Shown piece after piece: positions 60,564-64,000 of a stretch of 64,000 bases of DNA. The stretch is from Streptomyces sp. JHA26 (GTDB lineage: Bacteria > Actinomycetota > Actinomycetes > Streptomycetales > Streptomycetaceae): contig NZ_BDJC01000001.1 of the NCBI RefSeq assembly GCF_002005565.1, positions 1-64,000 on the forward strand, in the 5' to 3' direction. Numbering within the stretch: the stretch's first letter is position 1; every line of letters begins with the position of its first letter. The translations under genes and the position numbers were made by a program. The notes under the pieces are model-generated. The model did no database searches, was not told where the DNA came from, and was given only the letters and a program-made list of their open reading frames with translations.

Positions 60564-62069
60564 ATGCGCACCGCCCGTTTCACCCTGGACCCCGCCTTCA
60601 CCGTAGGTGAGGTGAACCCCCGTCTCTTCGGCTCGTTCGTGGAACACCTGGGCCGCTGCGTGTACACCGGCGTCTTCGAGCCGGACCACCCCACCGCGGA
60701 CGAGGCCGGCCTCCGGCAGGACGTCCTCGACCTCGTCAGGGAACTCGGCGTCACCACCGTCCGCTACCCCGGCGGCAACTTCGTCTCCGGCTACAGGTGG
60801 GAGGACTCCGTCGGCCCCGTCGAGGACCGCCCCCGCCGCCTCGACCTCGCCTGGCGCTCCACCGAGACCAACCGCTTCGGCCTCTCCGAGTACATCGCGT
60901 TCCTGAGGAAGATCGGCCCCCGGGCCGAGCCCATGATGGCCGTCAACCTCGGCACCCGGGGCGTCGCCGAGGCCCTGGAGCTCCAGGAGTACGCCAACCA
61001 CCCCTCCGGCACCGCCCTGTCGGACCTGCGCGTCGAACACGGCGACAAGGACCCGTTCGGCATCCGCCTGTGGTGCCTCGGCAACGAGATGGACGGCCCC
61101 TGGCAGACCGGCCACAAGACCGCCGAGGAGTACGGCCGGATCGCCGCCGAGACCGCCCGCGCCATGCGCCAGATCGACCCCGGTGTCGAGCTCGTCGCCT
61201 GCGGATCCTCCAGCCAGTCCATGGAGACCTTCGCCGAGTGGGAGACGACGGTCCTGAAGGAGACGTACGACCTGGTCGACCACATCTCCCTGCACGCCTA
61301 CTACGAGCCGCTCGACGGCGACGTCGACTCCTTCCTCGCCTCCGCCGTCGACATGGAGTCCTTCATCGAGAACGTGGTCGCCACCTGCGACCACGTCGGC
61401 GCCCGCCTGAAGTCGAAGAAGAGGATCAACCTCTCCTTCGACGAGTGGAACGTCTGGTACATGGCCAAGACCCAGGCCGAGGTGAGCGCCCTGGACTGGC
61501 CCGAGGCACCCCGCCTCCTGGAGGACAACTACAGCGTCATGGACGCGGTCGTCTTCGGCTCGCTCCTGATCGCCCTGCTCCGGCACGCCGACCGCGTCAC
61601 CGTCGCCTGCCTCGCCCAGCTCGTCAACGTCATCGCCCCGATCATGACCGAGCCCGGCGGTCCGGCCTGGCGGCAGACGACGTTCTTCCCGTTCGCCCAG
61701 GCCTCGAGGTACGGCCGCGGCGAGGTGCTCGACGTCCGCGTGGACTCGCCGACGTACGAGACGAAGAGGTACGGCGAGGCCGACCTGCTGCACGCCACCG
61801 CCGTGCGCGCCGGGGACGGCACCGTGACCGTCTTCGCCGTCAACCGCTCCCGCACCGAGCCGCTGCCGCTCGACGTCGCCCTGAACGGCCTCGACCTGAG
61901 CGAGGTCGTGGAGCACAGCGCCCTCGCGGACGCCGACCCCGACGCCCGCAACACGCTCGCCGAGCCCGAGCGGGTCGTCCCGCACCCGGTCGACGGCACG
62001 GCCCTGGAGGACGGCCGGCTCACCGCCGTCCTGGAGCCGCTGTCCTGGAACGTGATCCGGCTCGGCTGA
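60564..62069 (+). CDS. abfA: Alpha-L-arabinofuranosidase, GH51
   Basis: 501-residue retaining glycosidase that removes L-arabinofuranosyl groups from arabinoxylan or arabinan fragments. The catalytic acid/base is E175 in CLGNEMDGP and the nucleophile E294 in SFDEWNVWY, both conserved. The (beta/alpha)8 barrel is followed by a C-terminal jelly-roll (VTVFAVNRSRTEPLPLDVAL). No signal peptide, so it is intracellular and acts on imported oligosaccharides. GAAAGGAA precedes ATG 60564 by 3 bases. Last gene of the transporter operon, which therefore likely imports arabinose-containing oligosaccharides. It ends 7 bp from the convergent GH35 gene. Confidence 0.95.
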   Translation: MRTARFTLDPAFTVGEVNPRLFGSFVEHLGRCVYTGVFEPDHPTADEAGLRQDVLDLVRELGVTTVRYPGGNFVSGYRWEDSVGPVEDRPRRLDLAWRSTETNRFGLSEYIAFLRKIGPRAEPMMAVNLGTRGVAEALELQEYANHPSGTALSDLRVEHGDKDPFGIRLWCLGNEMDGPWQTGHKTAEEYGRIAAETARAMRQIDPGVELVACGSSSQSMETFAEWETTVLKETYDLVDHISLHAYYEPLDGDVDSFLASAVDMESFIENVVATCDHVGARLKSKKRINLSFDEWNVWYMAKTQAEVSALDWPEAPRLLEDNYSVMDAVVFGSLLIALLRHADRVTVACLAQLVNVIAPIMTEPGGPAWRQTTFFPFAQASRYGRGEVLDVRVDSPTYETKRYGEADLLHATAVRAGDGTVTVFAVNRSRTEPLPLDVALNGLDLSEVVEHSALADADPDARNTLAEPERVVPHPVDGTALEDGRLTAVLEPLSWNVIRLG

Positions 62070-62076
62070 GCCGGCG

Positions 62077-64000
62077 TCAGGTCTCCCGGCAGCCGGGGGA
62101 GACGACCGGTTCCACCGGCACCCCTCCGGCCGCGCCGCCCAGCACGGTGAGCCGCACCGACCCCGGCCCCGCCGGGATGCCGCCGCCGGCCAGCACCGCC
62201 AGCGCGAGGGTGTTGGCGGCGGCACGCGTGCGCAGGACGCCGTTCGGCAGGACCAGCGTGTGCTGCGTGCCCGCCGCGCCGTTGACGTACTCGCCCATGT
62301 TCCAGCCGTTCAGGAAGACCTGGACGCGGTAGTCGCGGTCCGGGTCGTCGTCGAGGGTGAGCCCGATCGAGGCGTCGACGTCCGGCGGAACGTCCAGCCG
62401 GAACGTCGTCCGGTACCACGTGACGCCCTGCCGGCGGTGCGCGCGGGGGAAGGTCACGGACTCCCAGTCGCCGTCGTCGTACCCGGGCAGGTGCCAGCCC
62501 TTCCGTTCCCCGTACAGCCCGCCGTTGTTGAGCGGTCCGCGCACGGGGTCGGAGGCCGTCGCGCCCCGCAACCGCCAGTGCACCTCCGGCGAGGTGCCCC
62601 CGAAGGAGGCCGACACGAGCCCCCGGGCCGCCCGGTGGTCGTCCTCGCCGTGCTGCGTGCGCCGGACCAGGACGGACAGGACGGGGGAGTCCGGCCGCCC
62701 CTCGCGCAGCCGCCTCCGCAGCCCCTGCGGCAGACGGAAGCCGGCCGTGGCGGTCCACGTGCCCTTCCCCGTCTCCCGGTCCACGTGGTGGGTGCCCAGC
62801 GGCTCCCCGTCCAGCCAGGCCATGAGCATCCCCCGCGCGCCCGTGCCGTACGTGAGGGAGACGGACTCCAGACCGGCGGCGCCGGTGAGCCGGCCCCGGT
62901 ACCAGACGTCGCCGTAGTGGAAGCCGTAGTCGTCGGCGAAGAGCACGGGCTGCTCGTCGGGCACGGGCGTCGGGCCGGCCGACGTCCTGCGGTCGGCGAC
63001 CGTCCAGTCGGAGTCGTCGTGACCGGGCAGGGCCTCCGGGTTCTCGTCCCGGCACCGCCAGCCGTCGAGCACGGGCGGCACCAGTTCCGGCACGCCCGGC
63101 AGCGGCTGCCTCGACCGCAGGCTCCGGGCCCGGCTGACCGACGTGGGGACCGGGCGGCCGTTCCAGGTGACACCGGTGATGCCGCGCGGCGCCCACACCT
63201 CCAGCCCGTGCGCGTCGACCGTGTCGCCGGTCAGCCGCACCGTGTCGCCGTCCAGGGCGGCGTCGCGCAGCAGCGCCGGGCCGTACACGAGTCCCTTGCC
63301 CGACGGCGTCTCGTACGGCCACAGCCGCAGGGAGACGGCGTCGTCGGCGAAGAGCAGCAGCAGCGTGCGGTCGGAGCCGGCGCCGCGCACCCGCACCCGG
63401 GTCAGGCCGCCCGCCCCGAGCGGCGCCGTCACGTGCAACTGGTCCTTGTCGTACGCCCAGGCGGCCTCCTCGTCCAGCCGGGTGGGCCACGGCTCGTCGG
63501 GGCAGTCCAGCACGAGGTGGGCCATCTCGCCGGTCCGGCCCACGAAGGCGGCGATGTCCAGCCGCCCGACGCTCAGGGTCAGCATGGGCTGCACGGTGGC
63601 GTGGGCCAGCTTCCGTCCCCCGCCCAGGTCGAGCCCGGCGGCGAGCAGCCTGGCGTCCCGCGCGGGCACGGTGACCGGCACGTCCGTCCCGGCCATCGGC
63701 AGCGTGGACGTCACGTCCTCGGCGGTGTCGTTGCGCAGGACGTACACATGGGCGCCGGTGTCCGGGTTGGTCAGGTGCCGCACCTGGATCCGGGCGTCGC
63801 CGGCCCGGACCCCGGGTGCCGCGTCCAGCCGCGCCACGTCGGGGACGTGGCGCAGGAGGTGGCCGATCTGGTGGAGCGGGGCGAGCTTGCCGGTGGGCCT
63901 GCGCGCCTCGTCGATCGCCGCCGCGGGGTCGTACGTGGGCGCGGGCGCCGACGGCGCGGCCAGCCAGCCCCACGAGGTGCCGCCGAACACCGGGCCGGCG
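62077..64000 (-). CDS. Beta-galactosidase, GH35, C-terminal part (5' end beyond window)
   Basis: The 640 residues seen begin at FGGTSWGWLAAP, the segment that follows the catalytic barrel strands in GH35 enzymes, so both catalytic Glu residues are outside the window. Downstream are an Ig-like segment and two beta-galactosidase jelly-roll domains (WYRGRLTGAAGLESVSL, WYRTTFRLDVPPDVDASIGLTLDDDP, FLNGWNMGEYVNGAAGTQHTLVLPNGVL). No signs of breakage. Expected to release terminal galactose from plant polysaccharides. Convergent with abfA, so it is probably a separate transcript with related function. Whether it is secreted cannot be told from this part. Confidence 0.9.
   Translation of the reverse strand, partial: AGPVFGGTSWGWLAAPSAPAPTYDPAAAIDEARRPTGKLAPLHQIGHLLRHVPDVARLDAAPGVRAGDARIQVRHLTNPDTGAHVYVLRNDTAEDVTSTLPMAGTDVPVTVPARDARLLAAGLDLGGGRKLAHATVQPMLTLSVGRLDIAAFVGRTGEMAHLVLDCPDEPWPTRLDEEAAWAYDKDQLHVTAPLGAGGLTRVRVRGAGSDRTLLLLFADDAVSLRLWPYETPSGKGLVYGPALLRDAALDGDTVRLTGDTVDAHGLEVWAPRGITGVTWNGRPVPTSVSRARSLRSRQPLPGVPELVPPVLDGWRCRDENPEALPGHDDSDWTVADRRTSAGPTPVPDEQPVLFADDYGFHYGDVWYRGRLTGAAGLESVSLTYGTGARGMLMAWLDGEPLGTHHVDRETGKGTWTATAGFRLPQGLRRRLREGRPDSPVLSVLVRRTQHGEDDHRAARGLVSASFGGTSPEVHWRLRGATASDPVRGPLNNGGLYGERKGWHLPGYDDGDWESVTFPRAHRRQGVTWYRTTFRLDVPPDVDASIGLTLDDDPDRDYRVQVFLNGWNMGEYVNGAAGTQHTLVLPNGVLRTRAAANTLALAVLAGGGIPAGPGSVRLTVLGGAAGGVPVEPVVSPGCRET

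Overview
This window is high-GC (roughly 72%) actinobacterial DNA, almost certainly chromosomal Streptomyces. Codon third positions are G/C-saturated, start codons are often GTG, promoters are frequently leaderless, and the gene order (ppdK, nirBD, SoxR-type flavin reductase, nasA, dgt, dnaG, hrdA, mbl, matB) matches what I recall of the S. coelicolor SCO2440-SCO2500 core region. Locus comparisons are from memory and were not searched. Region 1 (1-13.6 kb): 3' part of a P-type cation ATPase, a repeat-rich spacer, a DHA2-type MFS exporter divergent from a tRNA-dihydrouridine synthase, an LTA-synthase-like membrane sulfatase, pyruvate phosphate dikinase behind a long inverted-repeat-rich leader, and two short-chain dehydrogenases, the second paired with a TetR regulator through a shared operator. 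Region 2 (13.6-27.3 kb) is an assimilatory nitrate/nitrite module: nirD, nirB and a third FAD oxidoreductase in one overlapping operon behind a good GlnR-like box, a TauE/SafE permease, nasA, and a sirohydrochlorin-chelatase-like protein with its own GlnR-like half-sites. Interleaved are a class F-like sortase with a secreted membrane-anchored partner, a probable SoxR-controlled flavin reductase, an M4 metalloprotease, a gamma-glutamylcyclotransferase-like protein and a SanA/YdcF-like protein. Region 3 (27.3-39.1 kb): dgt, a ferredoxin-reductase-type flavoprotein, dnaG, the principal-like sigma factor gene hrdA, a heterodimeric ABC exporter, an FGGY sugar kinase and a small membrane protein. 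Region 4 (39.2-41.5 kb) is a small accessory island: two identical tRNA-Asn genes and a CAU-anticodon tRNA used as an integration site, followed by a broken tyrosine recombinase (one-base frameshift, nucleophile Tyr replaced), a head-to-head excisionase-like HTH fragment, a truncated ORF, and an intact yefM-yoeB toxin-antitoxin pair with its operator. Region 5 (41.6-54.7 kb): SWIM zinc-finger protein, a 50-residue acidic repeat protein, a STAS-ANTAR protein, a GAF sensor protein with a degenerate ATPase end, mbl, a large secreted S8 protease, a 19-residue peptide gene, an AccD/AccA-type carboxyltransferase coupled to matB (malonyl-CoA synthetase), and an O-methyltransferase. Region 6 (55.2-64 kb) is a sugar-use cluster: an IclR regulator coupled to an SMP-30 lactonase, then a Tat-type binding protein, two permeases and a GH51 arabinofuranosidase, convergent with a window-truncated GH35 beta-galactosidase. 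A shared GATATMTCGAACA element upstream of the regulator and the transporter suggests IclR controls the transporter/hydrolase operon.
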